This document shows positions 25,723 to 36,390 of a stretch of DNA of 64,000 bases, piece by piece. The stretch's first letter is position 1; each line of letters opens with the position of its first letter. This stretch comes from Allodiplogaster sudhausi (Eukaryota; Nematoda; Chromadorea; Rhabditida; Diplogasteridae): the NCBI GenBank assembly GCA_945643635.1, contig CALZFC010000279.1, positions 1,227,501-1,291,500 on the forward strand, in the 5' to 3' direction. The notes beneath the pieces are model-generated. The model saw nothing but the letters and a program-made list of their open reading frames with translations, was not told the DNA's origin and searched no databases. The position numbers and the translations under genes were made by a program.

Positions 25723-28019
25723 AAAAGCATAATACTTCTTATTGCGTCCCCAAGCGACAAAGGCTACTGGTCAGACGAATTTATTAGTAGAAGCAACAGT
25801 TACTCTAGGATGAGGGAGAGATTAGGGGAGCGATGGGAATGCGTCAGAAAGGTCTTCAGGCGTCGGGAAGGGCCTGTCCAGGCACGGTGGTGGGAGAGGG
25901 GGGGGCGGTTATACTGGGAGGAGAGATAAGATCTAAGGGCGGATATAAATACTATCTCTAGAGGTTAGAGAAAGAGAGTACGACGAAGAGGGAGAGACAT
26001 ACCTAATAGAGACTCAAATTACAATTTTTCACCGGCTTACAAGAGGAATCCTCTGCATGCAAACGGCAGGAAGAAGGGAAAGTTGACCTTGACAGAGAGA
26101 AAGCGAACATAGGATGCTAATTACTTAATGTCTTCATGCATGTGCATATTGGATCTCAGAAGGTATTATAACCTGGGTCTTTTTGAAGACGAATATGATA
26201 ATGAAGTGCATGGCCGACGTTGTTGCCAAGAAGAAGGCAAGCGACTGCTGGTCCACAACAACCGATAATACGACAGGTACTGAGGACATCCATCCAGGAA
26301 GCAACCGAAAGACCCTAATGGACAGTTTTAACGTGCCTTCGTACCGAGGAAGAGTGCAATCAAACATGTTAAATAGCCGCCACATACATATATCTACAAA
26401 AAAGGTGTTTATCTCTCCACGCAAAAATTGCTAAAAGTTCTTGCTGTACTCTATGTGCCCATTTCTTACTCGAAACAATTAGAGAAAAATTGAATGATGT
26501 TTTCTGAAAATTGAACAAATGCTGATTTCAGAAAACAGAAACAACACCCGAAGATTTGCTTCAACGAGTCATACTACCAGAGAATCTTAAGAATGTATTA
26601 AATATATCTAATGCATTCATGTTGGGCGGTGCTGTATGTACATACATACAGTCCCGCCCAGGATCTTGGTACCAAGGATGCGTCGGACGCATCGGACGCA
26701 TCCAAATGCATCCTCGTTAATAACTATTTTCCTAGGACATGCTAAAATATTTTAACTAGTACATAAGTTTGCTTATAGAGAACGGATGCTACTGATGAAA
26801 AATCGATAATTTCTAATCATTTGATAAGAAGTTATCAGTTTTTGCTTAAAAAAATTTCATTTCTTATATTTTTAAATGAAATTTCTCCTGTACCATTATT
26901 ATGTCTCTACCCACATCCCCAAATAATAAAATAAGAGATTGTATCATTTATAACGGAAATCGATAAATCAGACCTTATCACGCATGTTCATTAGCTGAGA
27001 AGATTCGCCAAACGATTCTGAATGTAATAATATAATCAGTTTTCAAATAAAGTGCCGGTTAACAATATATTTTTGATTGTGTGTACTTTATATGACTTTC
27101 TTTAGGATTCCCCATTGTCTGGGACTTTGTCAAAATTTGGGCCCGGTATGATGCTTCAAATCTAGGTTGCTGCACTAGCTAGCATTGTACCTTAGAAATA
27201 TAACGCGCGCCGTTTTCGTCTGTGGTTTAATTACCCAAGTTTGAGGTAGCGAAATAGCACAGGCAGAGAAAAAAGGGTTAGGCCCCGCCCCTCGGCCTGA
27301 GAAGCCTCCCTTCCCTGTTCTTTCGAAAGAAAGTCATGTAAAGTACACACAATCAAAAATATATTGTTAACCGGCACTTTATTTGATAACTGATTACATA
27401 ATTAGATTCAGAATCGTTAGACGAATCTTCTCAACTAATGAACATGCGTGATAAGGTCTGATTTGTCGATTTCCGTTATCAATGATACAATCTCTAATTT
27501 TATTATTTGGGGATGTGGGTAGAGACATAATAATGGTACAGGAGAAATTTCATTGAAAAATATAAGAAATGAAATTTTTTATAAGCAAAAACTGATAACT
27601 TCTTATCAAATGATTAGAAATTATCGATTTTTCATCAGTAGCATCCGTTCTCTATAAGCAAACTTATGTACTAGTTAAAATATTTTAGCATGTCCTAGGA
27701 AAATAGTTATTAACGAGGATGCATTTGGATGCGTCCGATGCGTCCGACGCATCCTTGGTACCAAGATCCTGGGCGGGACTGTATGTATGTCAATAGAACT
27801 TAAAAAAAAATTCTTGATGAAAGTGACATTTTGTGTACAGGCGACGCGGGATCGACGGGCAGCACCCCCTCAACGGCCGGCAGCGAATCACCCCCAAGTC
27901 CCTCCTCACCTGCCAGCAGCGAATCACCGGCAAGTCCCTCCTCACCTGCCAGCAGCGAATCGACGGCCAGCCCCCCCCCCCCACCAATAACAGTGACGCT
28001 TATCAGATTGGTATTCTAG
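24205..28019 (+). CDS. unrecognised, probably secreted protein with helical core and SPASSES repeats
   Basis: Proposed exons: 24205-24243 (tentative signal-peptide exon, starting MKATLLLLILQ), 24759-24881, 25184-25306, 25449-25526, 26207-26276 (a start at 26189 is possible), 27841-28019. They join in frame to about 203 residues. Exons 2-4 are all phase 0 and encode a Cys pair (ECNVHKC) and a helical region rich in Lys/Glu/Thr with N-glycosylation sites (NVT, NAT). A Cys-containing linker (DCWSTTT) follows, and the protein ends in a Ser/Pro-rich region with a 12-residue repeat. The intron after 25526 starts GCAAGC (GC-AG type). The last intron holds a foldback transposon. The first exon is the weakest part of the model. 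I do not recognise the family. Confidence 0.55.
25021..25180. repeat. CT/CTGT tract with 60-bp higher-order period
   Basis: The motif CACTGTGTGT recurs at 25081 and 25141, exactly 60 bp apart, inside a CTCTGT-rich tract that runs into the acceptor at 25181-25183. It therefore serves as that exon's polypyrimidine tract. Confidence 0.85.
25527..26206 (+). other. probable GC-AG intron
   Basis: The donor GAG/GCAAGC matches the GC-donor consensus and keeps the frame to the exon at 26207. The intron includes a GA tract at 25683-25719. Confidence is limited by the unknown protein family. Confidence 0.55.
26649..27781. mobile_element. foldback (long-TIR) element of Tc1/mariner-like type
   Basis: A 1133-bp element with terminal inverted repeats of about 455 bp (26649-27103 and 27327-27781) that match closely by eye, with only small differences. 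The ends read CAGTCCCGCCCAGG and are flanked on both sides by TA (26647-26648 and 27782-27783), the target duplication of Tc1/mariner elements. The flanks form a palindromic CATACATA/TATGTATG context. The 223-bp centre has no long ORF, so the copy is non-autonomous. It lies within the last intron of the gene at 24205-28019. Without it and one TA copy, that intron would be about 430 nt. Confidence 0.88.
27882..27989 (+). repeat. 36-bp coding repeat
   Basis: Units starting AGCGAATC at 27882, 27918 and 27954 encode SESPPSPSSPAS, SESPASPSSPAS and a diverged SESTASPPPPP. The third unit contains a C12 homopolymer. Confidence 0.88.
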
Positions 28020-28418
28020 AAGTTGGGATGTGATATACGTAAGCGCATGCAAGTTGAAAAAATATATGACGTTTATGCGTTCATTAAATAATTCTGAGCA
28101 TCGAACGAATGCTACAACTGTAATGTACACGGTGGAGACTGAGATCATACATAAAAATTAGATCACGCCTAGTTTGAAATAAGGAAGAACTAAAAATACT
28201 TCATACCTAGAGCAAACACACGAGTACTAATGCTTACCATTCAAAAAAACCTATATCTGTATTAATTTTAAGTCGCAAAACTCATTTCTTCTGAATTCGT
28301 TTCCAAATAACTCCTGGAACTATTTCATCTTAATAATTCATAAATATGTGCTCTTCAATAACTTAACTTAGCCATGCATATCTCCTTGATAAGAACACCT
28401 AGACATATCTCTTCCTAG
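28020..28418. other. intergenic between converging genes
   Basis: AT-rich sequence between the stop codons of two convergent genes. It should hold both 3' UTRs. No gene is seen. Confidence 0.6.
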
Positions 28419-28628
28419 TTATCTGCTGACAATTGCTGACGGCGAGAAAGAGGCCCTCTTGACCGGCGGGGCGTTTCTCTTCTTAGCCACCACTCCGATG
28501 GATCCCATCGCGAGAGCCACCGCCAGCAACTCAAGGATACTCCAGACATCGATGACGTCACTCACTGAGTGAAGACGGGCAAGGGCACAGCCAGCATGCA
28601 CGCAGAGACAGTTGTAGGGGAGAAGGCC

Positions 28629-28692
<64 letters not shown>

Positions 28693-30196
28693 GGGAGAGA
28701 GAAAGAGGAAGAAAGGTAAATAAAGAAAACAGGAATCACATAAAGAAATGGACACAGTAATTAATCAAGGTACTAGCAATGACGGGATAAATAAAACCGT
28801 TTCTAGTCGAAAATAAAATTTGAGCAATTAATGAATTTTTGAGAGAATCAAAATAAGACCATATCTCGCACTTATCTGTCCTCTTTCTCCAAATCTTCTT
28901 CTATCTTTCACTCTTTAACCTCTCACTCTCTCTATCTCGCTCTTCCTTTCACTCGTTCTTTCCCTAACCAATGAAGACGCTCGCTGCAAACTGTCCAAGA
29001 CGAATGTCGATGAAAGGAGAGCAGATGTTGAGGAGCCAGTGGGGAGTGAAGGGGAAGAAGCGGGCGCAGAGGAGGAAGTAGAACAGACGGTGCTCGTTCT
29101 CATGCACCTGCAGAGAGAGAGAGAGAGAGAGAGAGAGTAGAAGGGAAAGACTTAAATGAGAGTTAGGAGAAAGAAGAGCAGTAGAGTAAATGAGACAGAA
29201 GAAGTAAACAATTTCACACATGCCAAATCACATGTTGTCCTTTGAATCCTTGAACTAGGAACAGTATTCTATCGCAAAGAGAAGAGTGAACAGCTAACCA
29301 TATCTCTGAGAGTGCGAATCTTCTTCTTGCAAAACATCTCGATGACGGGCCTGGCGAAGGAGGCAGAGAGGAGAAAGCAGAGAGACGCGCCCGCTGCAGT
29401 CAACGGACACACCACGAGGCAGCCGAACCAACGGCCGAAGAGGGCACCCGCCAGAAGGTTCTGTGGTGTTGAAGGGCTAGACACGATTGGACACTGCATC
29501 AACTGTCTACTTATCATCCACACTCATTATGTAGCGCTGTGGGATACAGATACAGAAAGAAGACTAAAGAGCCAATAAATGCTAGAAAAGTAAGGAGAAC
29601 TACGAAGAAACCATGAAGAAGGAGCCTGGAATGGCGAAAGTCTGTTTGTAGAGGTAGGCGAGAGAGAAGAGGAAGACAGTGTAGACGAAGTGTTCTTCTC
29701 TGAATTTAGTTTTTTTTTTTTTTAATTTAATGAAGGGTCTACAGCTCACCAGAGAACTTCATGTCATTCAGAGAATTGAATAATCTTATGCGGATAAAGA
29801 ATTCCGCTTATAATCCCCAATTTTCTGCTAACCTGTAGCCATTCAAGAAGAGGGTGACTTTTCGAAGTTCATCGAAGGATTGAGGGAAGTGACTCGGCCG
29901 TTCTGCTCTTGATTCTCCGCCTCAAATCTACTTCTTACAGTAACAATCAAGATTGGGATAGACCTCATTCTTTTCAAGTGAATATAATGAAAAAGATAAC
30001 CCAATATAACCATTTGACAATTTTTGGGAGTTTAAGGAACATTCGAACCTTCGTTCTATGTCTCCAATGACCTACCTGTACCACTACACCAAACTCCCCG
30101 CTTACCTACAAGATTGGGAGCGACAGCCCACGCCAGGAGAAGCGCCATCGTTGAGAGGGCAAAAGCAGCCAACAAACCGCAGAGACGCCACCACAT
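28419..30196 (-). CDS. TMEM41A-like VTT-domain membrane protein
   Basis: A polytopic membrane protein of the DedA/VTT family, whose TMEM41B member is an ER lipid scramblase; the role of TMEM41A is less clear. Exons in coding order: 30196-30106, 29920-29833, 29699-29612, 29460-29299, 29107-28969, 28627-28419, joining in frame to 258 residues (human TMEM41A is about the same length). Family landmarks are in place: FDELRKVTLFLNGYREEH, then QTFAIPGSFFMNLLAGALFG, the loop RFFPFTPHWLLN, and GLLPYNCLCVHAG near the end. The start is at a MWW, with a splice-acceptor-like AG 7 nt upstream. GA tracts at 28632-28689 and 29108-29137 (CT on the sense strand) abut two acceptors. Confidence 0.88.
28632..28690. 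repeat. (GA)n tract abutting a 3' splice site
   Basis: An almost pure GA run on the plus strand. Read on the gene's minus strand, it is a CT tract ending in the CTGCAG acceptor of the last TMEM41A-like exon. Confidence 0.9.
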
Positions 30197-31598
30197 TCGA
30201 CGTCTGGAAAGGCTTTTCTTTCATTTCAGAGAAAAGAATCAAAGGAAAGAGTCAATCTAGTTATTTAGCTATCTAGCTATCTATAAATGCATTCGACTTA
30301 ATTTAATTTGCTCAGACCTAGAACAAGCACAAAGGTTTTCTAAATCTTAGCATGATTTCTCAGACACATCACAGTGCTTCTTAAGTCTCTCTTATTGTTA
30401 GGGATTATCAAGAAGACGCAAAATTTTGGAGACAGATAACAACGACAAAGAGAACGCGAAAAATGGACTTCTTGAGAAGGCTAGGCTCAGAGAGAACAAA
30501 CGGATAGTCCTTTTTGGAAAATACCTTTTTGAGATCACACGCAGACAGCAACTACAGAGTGAAAATTTGAAATATGAGTGAGGGAGAGAGAAGGGGAAGA
30601 GAGAGAGAGAGAGACAGAGACAGAGAGAGACAGAGACAGAAAGAGAGAGAGAGAGAGGGAGAGAGAGATAGTACGCGAATCAGTAACAATCAAAGAAGAT
30701 TCGATCCCACTATTTTTTTTGCTACACGCTTATCATCACATCCGCAACCACGTGGAGTTCTCCGTTACACAAAGGACAGGCAAGTGACAGTGACGGTACG
30801 TGAGAGGGAGAAAGGAAACGGTGGAGACGGAGGGTAGGAAGAGGGAGAAGGGGGGAGTGACAGTGACGGTTCGGTTGCAGAGAGGAAAGCGGAAAGCAGA
30901 CAAAATGAATGGAGCGAAACTCAAATCAATGTAATCATCTTAAAACTATAAACTTTCAAAAGTCTAACGTGGAGTCGTTAGGAAAAGGCGGTCTTCTACA
31001 CTCTTCATGCAATGTCGTTCAGTACTCCACCCCTTTCCAAGAAAGCAGGCAAGGGAACACTCTTCCATCGCAAAGCGCAGTAAAGAAAGCCCTGATTGAC
31101 ATCTCGCCCCGCTCGCCCCTTCCTTCTTCCCCGTAAACCAGAACTGATATGCCTTCCAGCAGCCCCGACTCTCGAACAGACTTGTCTTTCTACAGAAGCA
31201 AGCTAACAATGTCAGTGTTTATTCGGGCAAGCAGATTCACGTTGTTATCGGCCAAATCTACCAACCCAACTAAAACTCACAATTACATACTGTTAGCTCC
31301 TTTTAAGATTTTGATAGTTGTAAATGCGTTGTAAGATAAAACATGTAAATAAAAAGAACACTACACTTGAAATATATGACATTAACAAAACATTCATTAC
31401 AGAACAGTGTGAAGTCTTTCTACAAAAAGTACTGTATAGCCTTCTTGCTACAAAGTATGCTAATCGTAGAGTAAGCAAAAGTAAAATAAAATCTTATAAA
31501 ACAGAGGGAGGGTGCTGTTATTCTTCCTTTCTATCTTTTCTTCTCTCTCCCTTCCCCTCTCTCTCCCTCCCCCCCCCCCTCTTTCTCTCACTCTCTCC
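30197..31598. other. intergenic between SAM decarboxylase and the TMEM41A-like gene
   Basis: 1.4 kb with no credible exon. It has GA-rich sequence at 30574-30668 and CT-rich sequence at 31530-31600. The minus-strand 3' UTR of the SAM decarboxylase and the promoter of the TMEM41A-like gene should lie here. Confidence 0.5.
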
Positions 31599-34347
31599 TC
31601 AGTCACTGCGTTCTCCTTCATCTTCGTCGGAAGAGAGGCTCACGTTGTTGGTCGCGGCCTTCTTGATGTAGTTGACGTAGACAAGAGTCTCGTCCGTCTG
31701 AAAACGTGATACATTATTGAGGTATATTTTATTCTGCATATGCCCAAAAGCGATAAATGATGTCTTGTTCGTCAAGAATGCAATTTGAATTAGTTTAATC
31801 TGCAAGTAATAACCTCGAGGCGCACAAACTGGACGTTGGTTCTGCGATAGCCGAGCAGCTCCCGCTCCCACAACTTCTGCTGGGCCTCGCGGGCGCGTCG
31901 GGAGTGCTCGTTTGAGAAAATTGTCAGGAGAAACTTGTTCGGACTGAATAACGCAACCAGATTACTACTTCGAACATTCTACAGTTATATTAGACTGTTC
32001 TATAAAAACGATGCCGCAATGTATAACAACATAAGAAGCTGTGAATCAGAAAAATAATAAGACGAACCGGAAGCACTCGAGGACTCGTTTGGTTTGTGCG
32101 AAAAGGCATATCTCATCCTGGTTTGTCTCGAAGCTCGCGTACGAGAAAGCGGGCTCTGGAGTCACGTGGATCGTCACGTACTTATCCTGCAATTTTAATA
32201 AACATACATTTTCTGCAATCCTCAAGAAGTGCGCAATCTTTTCCCGTCTCCGCACACCACATACTCTCGTCTGATATTATAGCTCCTTACCGTATCAGGT
32301 ATGAGTCCATTCATACTGTATCCACAAGGATCAAAGAGTTCTTCGTGGACGAGTGTTCCCGGGGGGAGGATTCCGCCGATTCCTGACTTCTGCAATCAAA
32401 TTATCAATTTTCGGAATTTTAAAAGCAGCTGAACTCGCGCAAAAATTCTTTCTTTCTTTTTCAAACCTCAGTACAATCCTTCCCATCGATGCAGACGTCT
32501 TTCGTGAAGACATCCAGCACGTCTAGGGGCATCTCTGTCATCAGCAGTTCGAGTGTGTGATCCTGAACAGATAATATTATCACATGTACTGTAAGTCGTT
32601 TTTTGCAAGCACACTAATAATGACGGCAAGACTTACAGGGCAGGACTGGGGAGCCTGGGGCAGAGACATGGTATAGAGGTACCAGCGGTCGCTCTTCATC
32701 GACCCGAGACAGTACGCAGCGCTGTCTGAAGAATGATGGAGAGAGAATAAATCAAAGATTCTATCTGTCTCAATCCCGTACCTTGGAAGAATCTGTCAAG
32801 GAAGTCGATCTCATTGTCGAAGCTTCGGTAGAGCTTTGGCTGCAGATCCGGGCGAGTGAAGTTCTTGCGAGAGTAGTACACGTTCACTACCTGCAAGGAA
32901 AGCTGTCACTATAATTTTTCTGTTAACTCACCCATCTTCTGCATTCTCTCTCCTCCATTCCTCTCTCTCTCTCTCTCTCTCTCTAACTCTCTGACCTGGT
33001 CGAGACCGGCATACTTCTCGGCCAGCGAGAGCAGCGACTGGATGGTGGTGAGCAGTTTGGTGCGGCCGCATGTCTTGAGAATGATACGGCGATCCGAGAC
33101 GAAAAGGCTGCTCTCACTGCAAGATATAACAAATATTCGTAGTGCAAAAATGTTTAGAAGATTTTTTTTTGAATGGGATAAAAATGATTAAATTAAAACC
33201 CTGCGCCCAAGGAACTATTTCCAAGATTATTATATGACCCACTTCCCGATGTCTTCACAATTCATACAACCGATTGCTTCATTAGTCCCGTGTGATGTCT
33301 TCATCGTTATATAATTTCGCAACGTTACACGTAATCTCACCCATTTTGAAACAGCGCCGTCAACACTGAACTTTGACCCCTTATTCTCAGACAAATGAGA
33401 GGAGTTGACGTTGACAGGACATGGTCCCATCGAGGAATGTCGCATCGCTTTCACAATCTTTTCACTATCAGAAATGAAGTGGAATGGGAAGGAACCAGGA
33501 GCTGTCTGCGAATGGCTGATAGTGAAGAACTCCTTATCACACCAGTCCCCCTTCCAATAACTCTGACTCGAGTGAAGCAGTGAACAGTTCTACTCTCCCT
33601 GGCAAACGAGAAAACTCGAGATCCTTCACAGTATTACACCTCATGGACCTGTCTCTTCACCAGCTTAAAACAGCAAATTTCCTTCCCCGTTCTAAGTGTT
33701 CAGGGACCCTCTTTATATATTTACTCTCTCTCCCATGCTTAAAACCACCCTCCAGTCTAGTAGATGTATAAACTTTGTGAAGTATTCACTCTTCAGTGCC
33801 CTTCTATCTCGGACAGCTACGGTAGAAGTTATAACCGTTCGTTTTTCATCACATGGGAAACATGTGGAAAGCGGGCACTGCTAGATCAAGGTGGTCATAG
33901 AAATGACCTCGCTAACATTATCAATCAGACTACATTTGTGATGGGTGTGAGAGGGTGAAGAGGATATTAAGAGAGAGAGAGAGAGAGAGAGAGAAAGAAA
34001 CGCCCAGAAAGAAACCTGAGCACGTAGCTGTCCATGTGCTCGTTGCTGCCACTGTGGAGAATGCGGCAAGCGGCCAGCTCGAGCAGCGCATCCAACGCGG
34101 AACGCGGAATGGCGCGGAGACTTCCGCCCTCGCCGTCGTCGTCCGAGCCGCGGCGGCCAAACCAAATCTCCAGCAGCTTCTCTGCTCCTGCAATCAAATG
34201 GCAAATAGCGATGACTGTAATTCAAACCCTTCTAAACACCGTATCTACGTGCATCATAAGAAAGGGCAAACCTTCGAAGAAGTAGTAAGGAGCAAGATCG
34301 ACGATGTTCTTGTCGGGAGCGAGCATAATTGCAGTCTCGGCAGGCAT
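31599..34347 (-). CDS. smd-1: S-adenosylmethionine decarboxylase proenzyme
   Basis: Makes decarboxylated AdoMet, the aminopropyl donor for spermidine and spermine. Exons in coding order: 34347-34272, 34187-34016, 33116-32996, 32890-32782, 32725-32637, 32562-32467, 32389-32291, 32186-32068, 31943-31814, 31697-31599, joining in frame to 369 residues, close to the family's usual length. The N-terminal FFEGAEKLLEIWF contains the conserved Glu residues. The self-cleavage site is in YVLSESSLFVS: Glu84-Ser85 corresponds to human Glu67-Ser68, the Ser becoming the pyruvoyl group. The split codon of intron 2 falls at Ser83. LKTCGRTKLL carries the conserved active-site Cys, and DPCGYSMNGL and TIHVTPEPAFSYASFE follow as in other eukaryotic enzymes. 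The C-terminus is acidic. Small upstream ORFs may regulate translation. Confidence 0.95.
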
Positions 34348-34359
34348 ATTTCCTAAATT

Positions 34360-34377
34360 CTACTTTTTGCTAGACAT
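34360..34377 (-). promoter_or_regulatory. possible 5-codon uORF (MSSKK) ahead of SAM decarboxylase
   Basis: ATG at 34377 and stop at 34362-34360, ending 12 nt before the main ATG. Mammalian and plant AdoMet decarboxylase mRNAs carry regulatory uORFs, so the position is suggestive. However, TTTAG lies just 5 nt before the main ATG; if that AG is used for trans-splicing, the uORF is removed. Confidence 0.3.
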
Positions 34378-34644
34378 ATTTAGACTTCAACTTGCTCTCT
34401 TCTGTTATACAAAACGCTTTTCGTTTAGAAAATAATCGAATACTGAAATACCGACAGGACTTGTATTGATTTCCTTAAGTATCTTTTAGAGGAACCCAAC
34501 AAATGTGATCCAATCCTGGTCTTACCCAGTCCTTTTCCTGCCTTCTTCTGTCTGCAATCTAGCAGCTGCTAGCAGTCGTGGTTGAAGCAACAGAAGTTGA
34601 AGATGTCGTTGATTGTAGTTGAGTTTGCGTGCCTTGAAGGGACG

Positions 34645-34695
34645 CTAAGGAGGTCGGAGATGGAGCACAAGAATCACCTCCTTGTGCTCAGGCAT
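34645..34695 (-). promoter_or_regulatory. possible 16-residue uORF and hairpin in an upstream exon of SAM decarboxylase
   Basis: After an acceptor-like TTTTGCAG, an ATG at 34695 opens a short frame MPEHKEVILVLHLRPP with a stop at 34645. Inside it lies a perfect 9-bp inverted repeat (34663-34671 and 34681-34689) with a 9-nt loop. No transcript evidence is available. Confidence 0.2.
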
Positions 34696-35426
34696 ACAAC
34701 GGTCCTGCAAAAGAGTTCTCTTTGCAACTGTCACAGTCAACCAGCCAACTCATGTCCGCCTCATACACACAGCTAATTAACCTTCCGGCAAGGGCTGATC
34801 CGACAATTATAATGTTCAAACTGCCAAATTGACCCCGTCAGCCCTCCCCCTCTTACTTCCGCGCTCCAATGCTAGTAAACAGTGATAAGATTAGAGAGCA
34901 GAAGATGCCTGTTTTGTTTCAAACAAAAGAGGAATTTCTGCTGGCTTGCTATTCCTTCGCAAAACTTTCAAAAAACATGTTTTCCCGATGGAATGGTCCT
35001 CTGTGAGCACCATATGGCCGACCAGGTGAACACTCGTGCTCTTCATAAACATTACAACGACCATTCGGACGAGGATTCCCCCTTTCATCTAGCATGAAAT
35101 CTTTCTACTCTTCTTTCCGAGTATCCCCCAGCAAACAACTTTCAAACTTCTCTCCCTCTCTCTCTCTCTCTTTCTGTCACTCTCTCCCCCAATTACCCTT
35201 CTCACGTAGCAACGACTGGGCTAGAAAGTTTGACTTCTCCCTTTCTCGTGCGTCATTACTGGTTGAGATGGGCAGAAGTTCCCAAGACGACAGGACAAGG
35301 ACACAATTTCACCACAGGGGTTTTCATGGAGATAAGAGGTGAAAGTATACTATGGAGTAGAGATAACGAACGAGCTCTAGTGGGAGAGTGTAGTGAAGAT
35401 AATAGAGACCGAGTGAGACAGAGAAT

Positions 35427-35462
<36 letters not shown>

Positions 35463-36235
35463 AACGATGCATAATAGAGCTGACAAGGAAGAAAAACAGC
35501 TGTTGGGGCATAGAACGCCGTTTCTCTTCTTCGTCACATGGCGTTCCCCTTCTTCTTACTTAATCATTCAGACCAGTGTGAGAGTTAATTTTAAGACCCG
35601 AGAGGGAAGAAAACAGAGAAGGAAAGAGAGACAGAGAGTGAAGACTGGAGTCATGTTCCAGGAAAGAAGTTCGATAAATGAGGAGTATACCAAGTTGCCA
35701 TTCCTTAGGATGGAAAGGCTTGCAGGTGAATGAACAGAGCCCAGCTGAGAATGGAGATGAATCAGCTGATGATAGTGGAGAATCCAACCTTTCCACCCTC
35801 TTCCTCATCAGCTGGAAATGTCAATGGAAAACAAGAAAAAGACAATGGTGCAAAATATAGAAGGGAACTTCAAAAAGGATGGAATATCTGAACAGGAAGG
35901 GATAGAGAAAGAAATAAAGAGAGGGTAAGACACTCCAAAAAGGAGGAAGAAAAAAGGAGAACTTCGGGACAAGGTCTCCGTTGTCAAAAACAAGGGCGTT
36001 CCTCAATCTATAAGCTCCCTTGCATAACCACCGCTCGCTCCATTTTCGAAATGGACCGGCAATGCATAAGAGAAAAAGGAAAAAAAAAACCACTGAAAGG
36101 AAGCCCATGTTAGAATAACAAAATGACAAAAACGTCATTCAATGGTCTGTTTCCTTCTCGTAATATCTTCTGGCATACATATATGAAATAACGACTCCTC
36201 GGGGCTTCACCCTTTCTAACCTTGTGCCTTAGGCG
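34696..36235. other. intergenic, no supported gene
   Basis: Contains GA tract 35424-35462 and other purine-rich sequence. Open frames are low complexity. Nothing convincing was seen on either strand. Confidence 0.5.
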
Positions 36236-36390
36236 TCAGCGATAGCGTTCCTTGTAGTCCTCGGCCTCTGCGAGAAAGACAATGTCCTCCGAGGAGGGCA
36301 GGGCGGAGAGCGAGAGAAGCGCGAGCAGGAGAGAGAAGGCGATGCCCTGCACGTTTGACACGACCGGAGAGGAACCGCAAATTGACAAAC
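36236..36390 (-). CDS. candidate last exon of an unidentified small membrane protein
   Basis: After TTTTTCAG (exon start 36390), one frame encodes LSICGSSPVVSNVQG, a hydrophobic run GIAFSLLLALLSLSAL, an acidic stretch and EDYKERYR before a stop. The GC content and acceptor look exonic. I could not join it in frame to an upstream exon with confidence. A GC-rich block at 37847-37940 after TTTTCCAG and another at 37260-37320 are possible partners. Product unknown. Confidence 0.3.
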
